Positions 7,782-16,840 are shown, counted from the first letter of the stretch. The stretch is 55,523 bases of DNA from JBOHNM01 sp050730675 (GCA_050730675.1 JBOHNM010000007.1:1-55523), one strand, 5' to 3'. The notes: a model not told the origin generated them from the letters alone. Numbers and translations are program-made.

Positions 7782-8782
7782 ACACCGATCTCTCCCGCCG
7801 CGACGTCCTCCTCACCGGCGCCGCCGTCGGCGCGGCCGCGATGCTCCCGCGTTCCGCTCACGCGTCGGATTCCGATCGGGCTGCCCGTGCCCAGCCGGGC
7901 AGCGAGCCTGGCACTGGCGGCCTCGCGCCGCCCAAGCGCAAGCCGAATCCCATCGGCATCTCCACCTACTCGTTCTGGCGCTTCAACGACGACTCCAAGC
8001 TCGCCATCGAGGACTGCATCCACCACGCCGCGGACATGGGCTTCGACGGCGTTGAGATCCTGCAGATGCAAATGCCGCGCGAGGACAACGCGTACCTGCA
8101 GATGCTCAAGCAGACGGCCTTCCTCCGCGGCATGTGCCTCATGGGCTTCTCGACGCACCAGAGCTTCATCAACACCGACCCGGCCAAGCGCAAGGAGAAC
8201 GTCGAAAAGACGTGCAACAGCATCGAGTTGGCCTACCGCATGGGCATCCCCACCATGCGCGTCAACACCGGGCGCTGGGGCACCACCAAGAGCTTCGACG
8301 ACTTGATGGCCAACCGCGGGATCGAGCCGCGGATCGAGGGCGTCAGCGATGACGAGGCCTTCAAGTGGTGCATCGACTGCCTGGGCGAGTGCGCCAAGAA
8401 GGCCGCGGAGTGCGGCGTCACGCTCGGCCTGGAGAACCACTGGGGCCTGGGCCTGACACCCGAAGGTGTGCTCCGCATCGTCAACGGCGTCAACAGCCCG
8501 TACTTGATGTGCACCAGCGACACCGGCTGCTTCCTTGAGGACCCCTACGACCGCCTGGAACTGATGGCCGACAAGACCGCTCTCGTGCAGGCCAAGACCT
8601 ACTACGGCGGCGGCAAGTGGTACACGCTGGACCTGGACTACGACCGCATCGCCCGCATCTATCGCAAGCACAATTACCGCGGGTGGATCAGCCTGGAGTA
8701 CGAGGGCAAGGAAGACTGGAAGACCGCCATCCCCAAGAGCCTGACTCTGTTGCGCAAGAGCTTCGCCGACGCCGCTGCCTGA
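7778..8782 (+). CDS. Tat-exported sugar phosphate isomerase/epimerase-like TIM-barrel protein
   Basis: The 334-aa protein opens with a twin-arginine signal (DLSRRDVLLTGAAVGAAAM). It continues as a xylose-isomerase-like TIM barrel (AP_endonuc_2 fold): PIGISTYSFWRF near residue 65, MGFDGVEILQMQ near 90, GVTLGLENHWG near 220, then MCTSDTGCFL and GWISLEYEG. Glu, His and Asp at the strand ends are the usual metal ligands of the fold. Planctomycetal homologues are annotated as sugar phosphate isomerase/epimerase. The next gene carries 3-keto-disaccharide-hydrolase domains 29 bp downstream, so a periplasmic sugar oxidation/isomerisation pathway is likely but inferred. Confidence 0.85.
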   Translation: MNTDLSRRDVLLTGAAVGAAAMLPRSAHASDSDRAARAQPGSEPGTGGLAPPKRKPNPIGISTYSFWRFNDDSKLAIEDCIHHAADMGFDGVEILQMQMPREDNAYLQMLKQTAFLRGMCLMGFSTHQSFINTDPAKRKENVEKTCNSIELAYRMGIPTMRVNTGRWGTTKSFDDLMANRGIEPRIEGVSDDEAFKWCIDCLGECAKKAAECGVTLGLENHWGLGLTPEGVLRIVNGVNSPYLMCTSDTGCFLEDPYDRLELMADKTALVQAKTYYGGGKWYTLDLDYDRIARIYRKHNYRGWISLEYEGKEDWKTAIPKSLTLLRKSFADAAA

Positions 8783-8811
8783 AGTTCATCCTGCACGATC
8801 GGATATCCATC

Positions 8812-11800
8812 ATGTCCATCCTCCTACGCGCACTTTGCTGCGTTGTGCTCGCCGCCACACCTGCACTCGCCAAGCCTCCCGGCCGCGAGGTCGTGCCCGG
8901 CGTCACCATCCGCGTCTATGAAGTCTCCGGCGATCTCAAAAAAATCCCCGAGCTTCAGGAGAACCAGACGCCCAATCGCGACGTCGTCGCGCCGACGATC
9001 GATCTGGCCGACGCCGCGGCGTTCGGTGATTTCACCGGGCCGATCGTCACGCACGTGCGCACGTTCATCGATATCCCGGTTGTGGGCGACTACGAGTTCC
9101 GCCTCACCTCCGACGACGGTTCGCGGCTGACCTTTGACGGGCTGCCCGCGCTTGACCACGACGGGCGCCACGGGGCGATCCCCAAGACCGGCAAGTCCGG
9201 CTTCATGGCCGGCTCGCACGAACTGCTCATCGAGCACTTCGACCACGGCGGCAAGCGGGCTTTGAAGCTGGAATGGAAGCCGCCGGGGGCAACCGAGTTC
9301 ACGCTCGTACCGACCACGAACCTGTGGACCGATGCCGACAACGCCCGCGTCACCTCGCCGGGCGTCAAGGCCCTCAAGGGCGACACCCGCCCCGGCGACG
9401 GCCGTGAGGTCGAGGGCGTCCACCCCGCCTTCACGCGCACCCCGATCCTCCCCGACGGCTACCAGCCGATGGTTGGGTCGATGGCGTTTCTGCCCGACGG
9501 GCGGCTGGTGCTCGGCACCTTCAACCCGATGCAGCGGAGCGACACCGAGCTGCCGGACATCAACAAGAAGCCGCCGGACAAGCTGTGGGCGATGAGCGGG
9601 ACGGCAACGGGCGATCCGGAAAAGGTCACCGTCAAGCCGTGCGCGGACGGTGTTTACGAGCCGCTGGGATTGTGCGTGGTGGACGGCAAGCTCTACGTCG
9701 CACACCGCAAGGCGATCACGCAGCTCACCGATACCGACGGCGACGGGTTCTTCGAGACCCACCGCGACATCGGCTCGGGGTGGGAGGCCTGGAACTACCA
9801 CCAGTTCGCCTTCGGGCTGGTGCACAAGGACGGCAAGTTCTACACCGCACTCTCGACGGCGATGGCGCCGCCGGGATGGAAGGGCATGGGCACCAACGCC
9901 GCGCCCAACGGCACGATGCGCGGGTGCATCCTCGAGATCGACCCGGCGGCCAACGCCGTGAGTGTGTATGCCGGCGGTTGCCGCACGCCCAATTCCATCG
10001 GGCTCGGACCGGACAATTCGCTGTTCTACTGCGACAACCAGGGCACCTGGATGTCCACCAGCCAGCTCTGCGAGGTAGCGCCCGGGCGCTTCTTCGGCCA
10101 CTACAACAACACCAATTTCGTGCCCAATCTCGCCGATCGCTTCCCCGACGGCGGCGCGGCGAGCGCCTGGTGCGACCGCGTTCGCGCCCCCGCCGCGGCG
10201 TACTTTCCGCAAAATGAGCTGGCGAACTCGCCGAGCGAGCCGCTGCTGGTTCCATCGGGGTTGTACGCGGGACAGCTCTTGGTCGGCGAGATCACAGCCG
10301 GCGGTATCCGGCGGGTGTTCCTGGAGAAGATCAACGGCGCCTGGCAGGGCGCAGCGTTCCGGTTCACGCAGGGGCTGAGCTGCGGCATCAACCGCATGGC
10401 ATGGGGGCCGGAGGGAGCGCTCTACGCCGGCGGCATCGGCGCCAACGGCAACTGGAGCTGGAAGGACAAACGGTTCGGGCTCGACCGGCTGGCGCCCAGT
10501 GGCAAGACGGCGTTCGAGATGCTGGCGGTGCGAGCGATACCGGATGGGTTCGAGATCGAATTCACTAAACCCGTGGATACCGCTTGGCTGGCAAAGGCGG
10601 ACAACTACACGGTGACTCAGTGGACCTACAAGCCGACCGCCGAGTACGGCGGGCCGAAGGTTGATCAGCAGAAGCTGACCGTCGCGTCGACCTTGGCGAA
10701 CGCCGATGGCCGGCGCGTGCGTCTGACGATCCCGGGGCTCAAGACCGGGCGCTGCGTGCGTCTGCGGCTGGACCCGGTTTCGACCGAGGGCGAGCCAATC
10801 TGGTCCACTGAGGCGTGGTACGCGCTCAACGCGATCCCGATGCGCCAGCAGCTCGCCATGGCGACGATCAACGGCGTAGCGATCGCGCCGGAAAGCCTGG
10901 GCGTGGGCGTGCTGCCACCGGCGGATGCGGCGGTGCTGATCGGGCGGACAACTCGCAACGCGATGGCAACGGCCGCGGAGTTGAAGAACGCCCCGACGGA
11001 GGCCCGCACGCAGGCCCAGATCATCGCCGGGCCGGAGTACGTCGAGGTCGGCAAGGGCTCGGGCGACCTGCTCTCGCGGACGAGCTTCGGCGATTGCCGC
11101 CTGCACGTCGAGTGGTATTGCCCGCCGGGCGGATCCGGCCAACTCGCGGCCAACAGCGGCGTCTACATCCAGGAGCGGTACGAGCTGCAGGTGCTGGGAA
11201 CGCTCGCGGGCGAGGCTGCGCCGAAGAACGACGAGGCCGGCGCCATCTACAAGACCAAGGCGGCGGACCATAACGCCTCGACCGGCCCGGGCACGTGGCA
11301 GGCCTACGACATCTGGTTCCGCGCGGCGCGGAGCGCCGACGGCAAGAAGACCGAGCCCGCACGGGTCACCATCTACTGGAACGGCGTGCTTGTTCACAAC
11401 GATGTGGTTATCCCCGGTTCCACGGGCGCCGGCAAGGCCGAGACGCCCGACCGGGCCGTGTTGATCGGGCCGCTGAAGCTCCAGGATCACGAGTCCCAGG
11501 CGGAGGGGTCGGTGCGGTACCGCAACGTCTGGATCGCGCCGCTGGATGCCGCGCCCGCGATCACGCCGGGTGAATGGCAGACGCTGGACGCCGCGGCGGT
11601 GGTACGTGATTGGCGCATCCGCAGCGGGCCCGCCACCTTCATCGCCGACGGCGGCGAGATCGTCGGCCGCTCGGTCCCCAACTCCACCAACACGTTCCTC
11701 GTCTCGCCGCGCGAGTACGGAGACTTCGAACTGCTCCTGGAATTCAAGCAGCACGCCGACCTCAACTCCGGCGTACAGGTCCGCAGTTCAGTCGAGGGCG

Positions 11801-12153
11801 GCTGGGACAACCGCCCGGGCAAGGTCATCGGTTACCAGGTCGAGCTTGATCCCTCGGCGCGGGCGTACACCGGCGGCCTCTACGACGAAGCACGGCGCGG
11901 CTGGCTTTACCCGCTCATCGACAACCCCTCGGCGCGGCGGGCGTACCGCCCGGGCGAGTGGAACACACTCCGCATCGTCGCCCAAGGCCCGCACGTCCGC
12001 ACGTGGCTCAACGGCGTTCCCGCCGCGGACGCCTTTGACGCCATCGATGCCACAGGTCGCATCGCTTTGCAGGTCCATGGCGTCGGCGACAAGGCCGAGC
12101 CGATGGAGGTGCGGTTCAGGAATGTGCGGCTACGCGAGCTTGATTCACGGTGA
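8812..12153 (+). CDS. Secreted PA14 - beta-propeller - double DUF1080 (3-keto-disaccharide hydrolase) protein
   Basis: The 1113-aa protein has a Sec signal (LLRALCCVVLAATPALA). Domains in order are a PA14-like carbohydrate-binding domain at ~23-170 (YEFRLTSDDGSRLTFDG, RALKLEWKPPG), a PQQ-dehydrogenase-like beta-propeller at ~200-560 (SMAFLPDGRLVLGT, PNSIGLGPDNSLFYCDNQG), a linker, DUF1080 copy 1 at ~750-908 (NSGVYIQERYELQVLG), and DUF1080 copy 2 at ~920-1113 (FELLLEFKQHADLNSGVQV). DUF1080 proteins act on 3-keto-glucosides. The upstream sugar isomerase/epimerase supports a joint role. No haem motif (CxxCH) was seen, so electron transfer is not supported. Confidence 0.88.
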   Translation: MSILLRALCCVVLAATPALAKPPGREVVPGVTIRVYEVSGDLKKIPELQENQTPNRDVVAPTIDLADAAAFGDFTGPIVTHVRTFIDIPVVGDYEFRLTSDDGSRLTFDGLPALDHDGRHGAIPKTGKSGFMAGSHELLIEHFDHGGKRALKLEWKPPGATEFTLVPTTNLWTDADNARVTSPGVKALKGDTRPGDGREVEGVHPAFTRTPILPDGYQPMVGSMAFLPDGRLVLGTFNPMQRSDTELPDINKKPPDKLWAMSGTATGDPEKVTVKPCADGVYEPLGLCVVDGKLYVAHRKAITQLTDTDGDGFFETHRDIGSGWEAWNYHQFAFGLVHKDGKFYTALSTAMAPPGWKGMGTNAAPNGTMRGCILEIDPAANAVSVYAGGCRTPNSIGLGPDNSLFYCDNQGTWMSTSQLCEVAPGRFFGHYNNTNFVPNLADRFPDGGAASAWCDRVRAPAAAYFPQNELANSPSEPLLVPSGLYAGQLLVGEITAGGIRRVFLEKINGAWQGAAFRFTQGLSCGINRMAWGPEGALYAGGIGANGNWSWKDKRFGLDRLAPSGKTAFEMLAVRAIPDGFEIEFTKPVDTAWLAKADNYTVTQWTYKPTAEYGGPKVDQQKLTVASTLANADGRRVRLTIPGLKTGRCVRLRLDPVSTEGEPIWSTEAWYALNAIPMRQQLAMATINGVAIAPESLGVGVLPPADAAVLIGRTTRNAMATAAELKNAPTEARTQAQIIAGPEYVEVGKGSGDLLSRTSFGDCRLHVEWYCPPGGSGQLAANSGVYIQERYELQVLGTLAGEAAPKNDEAGAIYKTKAADHNASTGPGTWQAYDIWFRAARSADGKKTEPARVTIYWNGVLVHNDVVIPGSTGAGKAETPDRAVLIGPLKLQDHESQAEGSVRYRNVWIAPLDAAPAITPGEWQTLDAAAVVRDWRIRSGPATFIADGGEIVGRSVPNSTNTFLVSPREYGDFELLLEFKQHADLNSGVQVRSSVEGGWDNRPGKVIGYQVELDPSARAYTGGLYDEARRGWLYPLIDNPSARRAYRPGEWNTLRIVAQGPHVRTWLNGVPAADAFDAIDATGRIALQVHGVGDKAEPMEVRFRNVRLRELDSR

Positions 12154-12191
12154 TCGCGATTCACCGCCGACGAGCGCACCAACCAGCACTG

Positions 12192-13797
12192 TTACGGGCA
12201 TCCGGCGAAGAACAGTTGCAGCGCAGTCACCAGGTCGTCCACCGTCACCTGCCCGTCGGGCGATGCACCGCCGCCGGGCGAGGTCACGTCGGCATCGGGG
12301 GATGCGGAGAAGAACGCCGCGAGGAAAGCCACCAAGTCATCGACGGTCAGCACACCATCGTGCCCGGCATCGCCGCCCGGGCCGACCAGGTCCACCGGTC
12401 CGCACGGCGGCAGCGTGTAGGTCACTTCGAGCATCGGGCGATTGTTGACCGGCGCGGCGACCGATGCCCACCGCCAGCCGTCGGTGCCGCCGGGCATGAC
12501 GGCCCAGCCGCGGTTGGTTGAGGGGGTCGCGACCCACGAGGTCACCGTTTGCGTGACGTCGAAGATCGTCCACGTATCGACGGTGTTCGCCAGCGCCGTG
12601 AAGTCGGGCGTGGCGGCGGCATCAGAGCCAAGATTGATACCGCCGGCCAGTGTGTTCCACGTTGATGAATCGGTGAACCCAACCAGCATTCGGTGGACGG
12701 AAACCGAAGTGCCGGAATTGTCACCGGAAGTGCTGCCGGTGAGCAGGACAAGCTTGGCAGAGAGAATCTGTGCACGCGCGGGCACCTGCCCCGGTCCTTC
12801 GCCAAAGATCGCGTCGAAGCGGATCAACCCGTGGCTCAGGGGTGAGCCGTCGGTGACGATCTGTGTGGCGGTGGCGTGGGCGGCATTCAGCGCGGGCTGC
12901 TCGATGTACGTAGTATGCGTACCCGTGTAGCCAGCGACTCCGTTGCGGAACGTGACACTGGTCGAGCGCCGGTCGCTGGTGAAGATACCCGCAATGGGCG
13001 TCACCCCTGCCGCGGCGCCGGCGTGGGGAAGGCCGTACCACTCCTCGATCGTGCGGAGCAGGTCGTGCAGCGCCGTAGATGATCGTCGGGATGCGGTTGC
13101 GCTCGAGGTCGTTGTCTTCATCCCAGGTGACGATGAGGAGACTGTTGTTGGCCGCGACCCACTGCGCGTACGCGCCGAGGCGCGACTGCAACCAAGCGTC
13201 GGCCTGGGCGATCGAGCCGTCGTGCATGTCGTGGTTGAGGTCGGGGATCACCATGCAGACCGTCGGCAGCTGGGTGAAGTCGGCCGGGAAGGCCGTGAAC
13301 GGCTGGTTCACCGACGCGGGGAGTTGGTTGGAGCCGACCATCACCGACTGCCAGTGAGTGTAGGGGTTGTGCTTCGACGCGTACGCGCCCGAGGACTCGA
13401 TGATCACACCCGGGGCCGGGAGCCCCTCGCCGTAGCCCACAAACGTGCGACCGGAAGCGATCAGCCCAGCGGCGAGGTTCGGCGAAGAGAACGGCGCGGC
13501 GTTCGGCGGCTCGTTGTCGAGCACGTCCTGGCTGCCGCCGCTGAACAGGTGCAGGTAGTTGGGCTGGCTGGGGTGCGTGAGACCGTACATCGTGGTGAGC
13601 GAAGCGCCGTGCTGGGCGAGCCAGTTCATGTACGGCGCTTGGGAGGAGCCGATGATCTGCGAGTAGCCGTGGTTCTCTTCGATTACGATGACGACATGAT
13701 CAGGGGGCGATGCGGACGCATCGGACGCCGCGGCAAAGGCGACGGCGATCACGAGTCCTCGCGAGAATCTGGAACGGCTGGGTGAACTCATGTCCAT
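12192..13797 (-). pseudogene. Phosphoesterase - DNRLRE domain - GC-type dockerin protein, frameshifted
   Basis: From the ATG at 13797 the first frame gives a signal peptide (LVIAVAFAAASDASA) and a PF04185-type phosphoesterase: HVVIVIEENHGYSQIIG, HPSQPNYLHLFSGG, MVIPDLNHDMHDG, IVTWDEDND, PTIIYGA. At about 13080 homology moves to another frame: LLRTIEEWYGLP, the normal end of this family, preceded by loss of the usual ~12-residue 'GxYxxxIxHY' segment. So a small deletion as well as a shift seems likely. The second frame continues with a DNRLRE-like beta domain (AKLVLLTGSTSGDNSG) and two dockerin repeats (DGVLTVDDLVAFLAAFF, DGQVTVDDLVTALQLFF). It is a pseudogene unless the shift is a sequencing error. 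Confidence 0.8.
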
Positions 13798-14402
13798 AGA
13801 GTGCCTTGGCGAATCGCCGCGTCAAGGCAAGGCGGAGGATTCGTTGAACAATGGGGATTCGCGAGCGTGACATATCGGCCCCCGAACAATGTTGCACCGC
13901 CATGAACGCTGCCATCCTGTTCAACACTGTGGAATTGTGAGCATGGATCATCGCTCGCTGTGGCTGGGACGGCGATGCAAGAAATGTCGTTATTTCGCTT
14001 GCCGTGGCGTCATTGGTGGCCGATACTGTTGACCACAACCATGAACGTCATGGCTTTCCATCTCGAAGCGACCCGAACCGCGGCCGACCCGGCCGCTCGG
14101 CGATATTGTGCGGCTCTACGCCGCGGTTATCGCCTTGCGCTGCTGGATCGACTCCGGCTGCCGTGTCGCTAAGCGTCTCTGACGCGGCGTCGGCAGCGGG
14201 ATTTCCCGGGCCGACGCGATCGAGATCCCCCGCTTCTCCATCGCCAAGCCCTGAACTCCCGTGAAACGATCGCCGCGTTCGATCCGCTGATCGTCCGTTC
14301 GCACGTTTTCGTGCGGTGGCTGTCGCTGCGCTTGCTTCAAGCGGGCGGCGCGATCGCTGCGCACCAAGGAGCAGGCCTCTCATGTCCACGTAACTTTGCT
14401 TT
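13798..14402. other. Gene-free stretch
   Basis: Short open frames exist on both strands, but none has a plausible start, codon bias or recognisable protein. I see no repeat or terminator with a clear U-run. It separates the dockerin phosphoesterase from the tRNA cluster and may hold the promoters of both. Confidence 0.5.
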
Positions 14403-14475
14403 GACCCCGTAGCTCAATCGGCAGAGCGCCCGGCTGTCCCTCGGGAGGTTGTGGGTTCGAACCCCATCGGGGTCG
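14403..14475 (+). tRNA. tRNA-Asp (GTC)
   Basis: A complete cloverleaf is seen: acceptor GACCCCG/CGGGGTC, D-arm GCTC/GAGC, anticodon stem CCCGG/TCGGG with loop CTGTCCC (anticodon GTC), TTCGAAC T-loop, discriminator G. No CCA is encoded. It is first of a five-tRNA cluster. Confidence 0.95.
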
Positions 14476-14496
14476 TTGGTTGTCGTTCGCGCAGTC

Positions 14497-14573
14497 GGCT
14501 CCGTAGCCCAACCTTGGCAGAGGCGGCGGTCTCAGAAACCGCTTGTTGCAGGTTCGAATCCTGCCGGAGTCAT
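14497..14573 (+). tRNA. tRNA with Leu anticodon (CAG) but short variable loop
   Basis: The acceptor GGCTCCG pairs with CGGAGTC. The D-stem is three pairs (GCC/GGC) with a large loop. The anticodon stem GCGGT/ACCGC encloses CTCAGAA, giving anticodon CAG. The variable region is only TTGTT, followed by GCAGG-TTCGAAT-CCTGC and A73. Bacterial leucine tRNAs normally have a long variable arm, so charging identity is uncertain. The three-pair D-stem resembles tRNA-Gln. Confidence 0.75.
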
Positions 14574-14591
14574 TGACATCCTGAGTACCGA

Positions 14592-14663
14592 CTCGGTAGC
14601 CCAACGGCAGAGGCCGCGGCTTGAGGTGCCGCGTTGTGCGGGTTCGAATCCCGCCCGAGTCTT
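14592..14663 (+). tRNA. tRNA with Leu anticodon (GAG) but short variable loop
   Basis: The acceptor GACTCGG pairs perfectly with CCGAGTC. The D-stem is GCC/GGC, the anticodon stem GCGGC/GCCGC encloses TTGAGGT (anticodon GAG), and the variable region is GTTGT, followed by GCGGG-TTCGAAT-CCCGC. The base at 73 is T rather than the A typical of leucine tRNAs. Structure and D-arm resemble the neighbouring CAG tRNA, suggesting a duplicated, diverged pair. Confidence 0.75.
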
Positions 14664-14701
14664 TTCACAGCACGTGCGGCCGCGGTCGCCGCGCGTGGCA
14701 C

Positions 14702-14773
14702 GCCCCCGTGCCTGACTGGTGTGAGGAGCGGATTGCAAATCCGACCGGGCCGGTTCGATTCCGGCCGGTGGCT
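14702..14773 (+). tRNA. tRNA-Cys (GCA)
   Basis: The anticodon arm GCGGA-TTGCAAA-TCCGA matches bacterial tRNA-Cys almost exactly. There is a 4-nt variable loop, GCCGG-TTCGATT-CCGGC T-arm and U73, the Cys identity base. The acceptor GCCCCCG/CGGTGGC has one C-T mismatch at the fourth pair, and the 27-43 pair is G-A. Bases 14697-14712 can also fold as a GGCACG/CGTGCC hairpin overlapping the tRNA 5' end. Confidence 0.85.
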
Positions 14774-14806
14774 TTGGAGATCAGGCCCGAGGGCGGGCGA
14801 CAACTC

Positions 14807-14894
14807 GGGCCGGTATCCAAGCGGACGAAGGACGCCGACTGTAAATCGGTGACCCACGTGGAAACCATCGCAGGTTCGAATCCTGCCCGGCCCA
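14807..14894 (+). tRNA. tRNA-Tyr (GTA)
   Basis: Acceptor GGGCCGG/CCGGCCC and anticodon loop CTGTAAA (anticodon GTA) are clear. The long class II variable arm is as expected for bacterial Tyr, the T-arm is GCAGG-TTCGAAT-CCTGC, and the discriminator is A. It closes the tRNA cluster. Confidence 0.95.
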
Positions 14895-14947
14895 TTTCTG
14901 CGGCGCACGCGCGCCAGGCTTCGAGTATGGCCGGGGCGTCCCCGGCC

Positions 14948-15466
14948 CTACTCCAGCACAAAGTCCGCGATTTCGCGGGCGGTGAAGCGGTCGGTCTCTT
15001 CCCCCATGCGGAAGGTGTCGCTGGTCCGGCGGAAGCCGCACTTTTCGAGGATGCGGTGCGAGGGAGTGTTGGTGCGGACCGCGGTGGCGTGCAGCGGGCG
15101 TCGGGATTCCATGGCGAGGAACAACTCCAGGGCGCGCGAGGCGATGCCTTTGCCCCAGTGCTCCCGCGCGATCCAGTACCCCACGCAGTCGTGCCCATCG
15201 GCCTGGAAGCAGGCGATGCTGCCGACGAGGTGCGGGCCGTCGGAGCCGTCGAGTTCGATCACCCAACCGTGGATGCCCGGGTTGACGAAGTGGCCGTCCC
15301 ACACGGAGAAGAAGACCTCGCGCGTGCGCGGCTTGGTCCCGGCCATGTCGTTGGACTCGGGGTCCGACTGGAGTTCGAAGAGCGCGGGGAGATCGCTCGG
15401 CCGCGTGCGGCGGAGGCGGATGGCGGGCGCGGCGGAGCGAGATTCGCGGGGGCGAACGGGGTGCAT
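14948..15466 (-). CDS. GNAT family N-acetyltransferase (RimJ/RimL-like)
   Basis: The 172-aa protein starts at ATG 15466, with TACCAT (15472-15477, minus) 5 nt upstream; a longer open frame upstream overlaps the divergent gene and was rejected. Family features are IRLRRTRPSDLPALFEL at the N-terminus, the acetyl-CoA loop region GYWIAREHWGKGIASRAL near residue 95, and AVRTNTPSHRILEKCGF near 130. This is the pattern of RimJ/RimL-type GNATs acting on N-termini or small molecules. The substrate is unknown. It is divergent from the DUF1905 gene across a 52-bp promoter region. Confidence 0.88.
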   Translation of the reverse strand: MHPVRPRESRSAAPAIRLRRTRPSDLPALFELQSDPESNDMAGTKPRTREVFFSVWDGHFVNPGIHGWVIELDGSDGPHLVGSIACFQADGHDCVGYWIAREHWGKGIASRALELFLAMESRRPLHATAVRTNTPSHRILEKCGFRRTSDTFRMGEETDRFTAREIADFVLE

Positions 15467-15518
15467 TCGAGATGGTAGTGGTGCAAGCACGATCGCCGTA
15501 CGATCGGCAAGTGAGCCC

Positions 15519-16157
15519 ATGAAAAGAGCAACCGCGAAACGACCAGCTTCACCTAAGATCAGCCAGCGTACGGGCAAGCGCGGCGATTCCAAGGCCGCTT
15601 CCAGGATCCGCTTCAGTGCGAAACTCCTGCGGCCGGAGGATGCCGCGACCCACAACAAGTCCGGTACTGACGGGTGGACCTTTCTAACCCTGCCCAAGCA
15701 AGCCAGTGCGAAGCTCTCCTCGCGGTCACAGGTGACCGTTGACGGCACACTCAATGGCGCCGTCTTCCGCGCGACGCTTGAGCCCGACGGCCAGGGTGGT
15801 CACTGGCTCAAAGTGGAGCGAGAGCTGCGTGAACGCGCAGGCGCTGAGCCGGGCAGTAGCGTCACGCTGGAAATCGCGCCCGTCGCTGAGGAACCGGAGC
15901 CCGAAGTACCGGCCGACCTGCGCAAGGCTCTCGCGGCCGCGCCGAATGGGGCGCGAGAAGTGTGGGCGGACATCACGCCCGTCGCGCGGCGGGACTGGAT
16001 CCAGTGGATCACCTCCGGCAAGAAGGCCGAGACCCGCGCGATCCGGATCGACAAGGCCTGCGACATGCTCGCGAAGGGGAAGCGGCGCGCCTGCTGCTTC
16101 GATCGCTCGGGGATGTACGACAACAGCCTCAGCTGCCCTGTGGCGGATGAGTCATAA
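15519..16157 (+). CDS. DUF1905 / YdeI-OmdA domain protein
   Basis: The 212-aa protein begins with a basic tail (KRATAKRPASPK), followed by a DUF1905 beta domain (~30-125: RFSAKLLRPED, GWTFLTLPKQAS). The C-terminal YdeI/OmdA-type helical segment has LRKALAAAPNGAREVWADIT, ARRDWIQWITSGKKAETR and RIDKACDMLAKGKR. This two-domain arrangement is common; its role is poorly defined (reported links to bacteriocin protection and stress). TACGAT lies 14 nt before the ATG, implying a short leader. Confidence 0.85.
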   Translation: MKRATAKRPASPKISQRTGKRGDSKAASRIRFSAKLLRPEDAATHNKSGTDGWTFLTLPKQASAKLSSRSQVTVDGTLNGAVFRATLEPDGQGGHWLKVERELRERAGAEPGSSVTLEIAPVAEEPEPEVPADLRKALAAAPNGAREVWADITPVARRDWIQWITSGKKAETRAIRIDKACDMLAKGKRRACCFDRSGMYDNSLSCPVADES

Positions 16158-16234
16158 GTGATCCAACACGCTCGACGCAGCGGGCTAAGCCGTGATCGCG
16201 ACGATCATGTGCTGGCAGTGCCGACCGGCCCCGT

Positions 16235-16639
16235 TCAGGCCAGGGTGGTCGTGACCTCGATGTTGCCGTGGACGGCCTTGGAGTACGGGCAGATCGTGTG
16301 GGCCGTCTCGATGAGCGCTTCGGCGACCTCGCGGTCCACGCCCGGCACGCTGACGCGCATGTTCGCCCGCAGGAAGAACGAATCGCCGGCGAGGCTGAGA
16401 TCGATCTGGGTATCGACCGACGGGTGGCCCGCGATCTTGATCTTCTTGCGGGATGCGGCGAGCTCGATCGCGCCAAGGTAGCAGGCCGACCAGGCGCTGG
16501 CGAAGAGGTTTTCGGCCGCGGGGTGCGGCTGGGGCAGCTTGATATCCACAAATCCATCGCTGCTGCGCGAGGCGCCGTCGGGGCCGCTGGTGGTGTGGGT
16601 CTTGCCGGTGAAGAGGACCTTGGCGGTGGCGGTGGTCAT
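16235..16639 (-). CDS. ohr: Organic hydroperoxide resistance protein (Ohr/OsmC family)
   Basis: At 134 aa this is the usual Ohr length. The redox pair is visible as the peroxidatic Cys in SACYLGAIE and the resolving Cys in ICPYSKAVHGN. Other Ohr signatures are NLFASAWSACY and VDTQIDLSL. It reduces organic (fatty acid) hydroperoxides in the cytoplasm using lipoylated partners. AAGGA lies 8 nt before the ATG, and a recognisable sigma70-like promoter is upstream. No OhrR gene is adjacent and no clear OhrR palindrome was seen. Confidence 0.93.
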   Translation of the reverse strand: MTTATAKVLFTGKTHTTSGPDGASRSSDGFVDIKLPQPHPAAENLFASAWSACYLGAIELAASRKKIKIAGHPSVDTQIDLSLAGDSFFLRANMRVSVPGVDREVAEALIETAHTICPYSKAVHGNIEVTTTLA

Positions 16640-16690
16640 GGGAGGGTTCCTTCTTCTGGATGAGTACTCTGGCGCTTGCGAGTCAGTGGT

Positions 16691-16718
16691 ATTGTGGAAG
16701 ATTGGGATTGGTTGTCAA
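16691..16718 (-). promoter_or_regulatory. Sigma70-like promoter of ohr
   Basis: On the minus strand TTGACA (16713-16718) and CACAAT (16691-16696) are 16 nt apart, about 50 nt upstream of the ohr start. It is one of few full two-box promoters in the window. Confidence 0.55.
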
Positions 16719-16840
16719 GCAATTTCTGAACCATCCTCCACGGGCATTCGATTCATGGGGACTCGGCTACCGGTTCCCCGGCCCTCTTCAGCGGCCTGAA
16801 GACGCGGCCCGCGGAGGCCACACATGTCGCAACCTCCGCC

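Noticed and set aside
8824..11754. 976-codon open frame on the minus strand
   Set aside because: It is the antisense shadow of the PA14/propeller/DUF1080 gene; composition is Arg/Gly/Val-rich with no recognisable domain.
13960..14389. Short ORFs in the gap before the tRNA cluster
   Set aside because: No RBS or TAnnnT at a matching start, Arg/Ala/Ser-rich translations and no domain.
14697..14712. GGCACG/CGTGCC hairpin overlapping the tRNA-Cys 5' end as a regulatory switch
   Set aside because: It is short and overlaps normal tRNA sequence; chance pairing in GC-rich DNA is likely.
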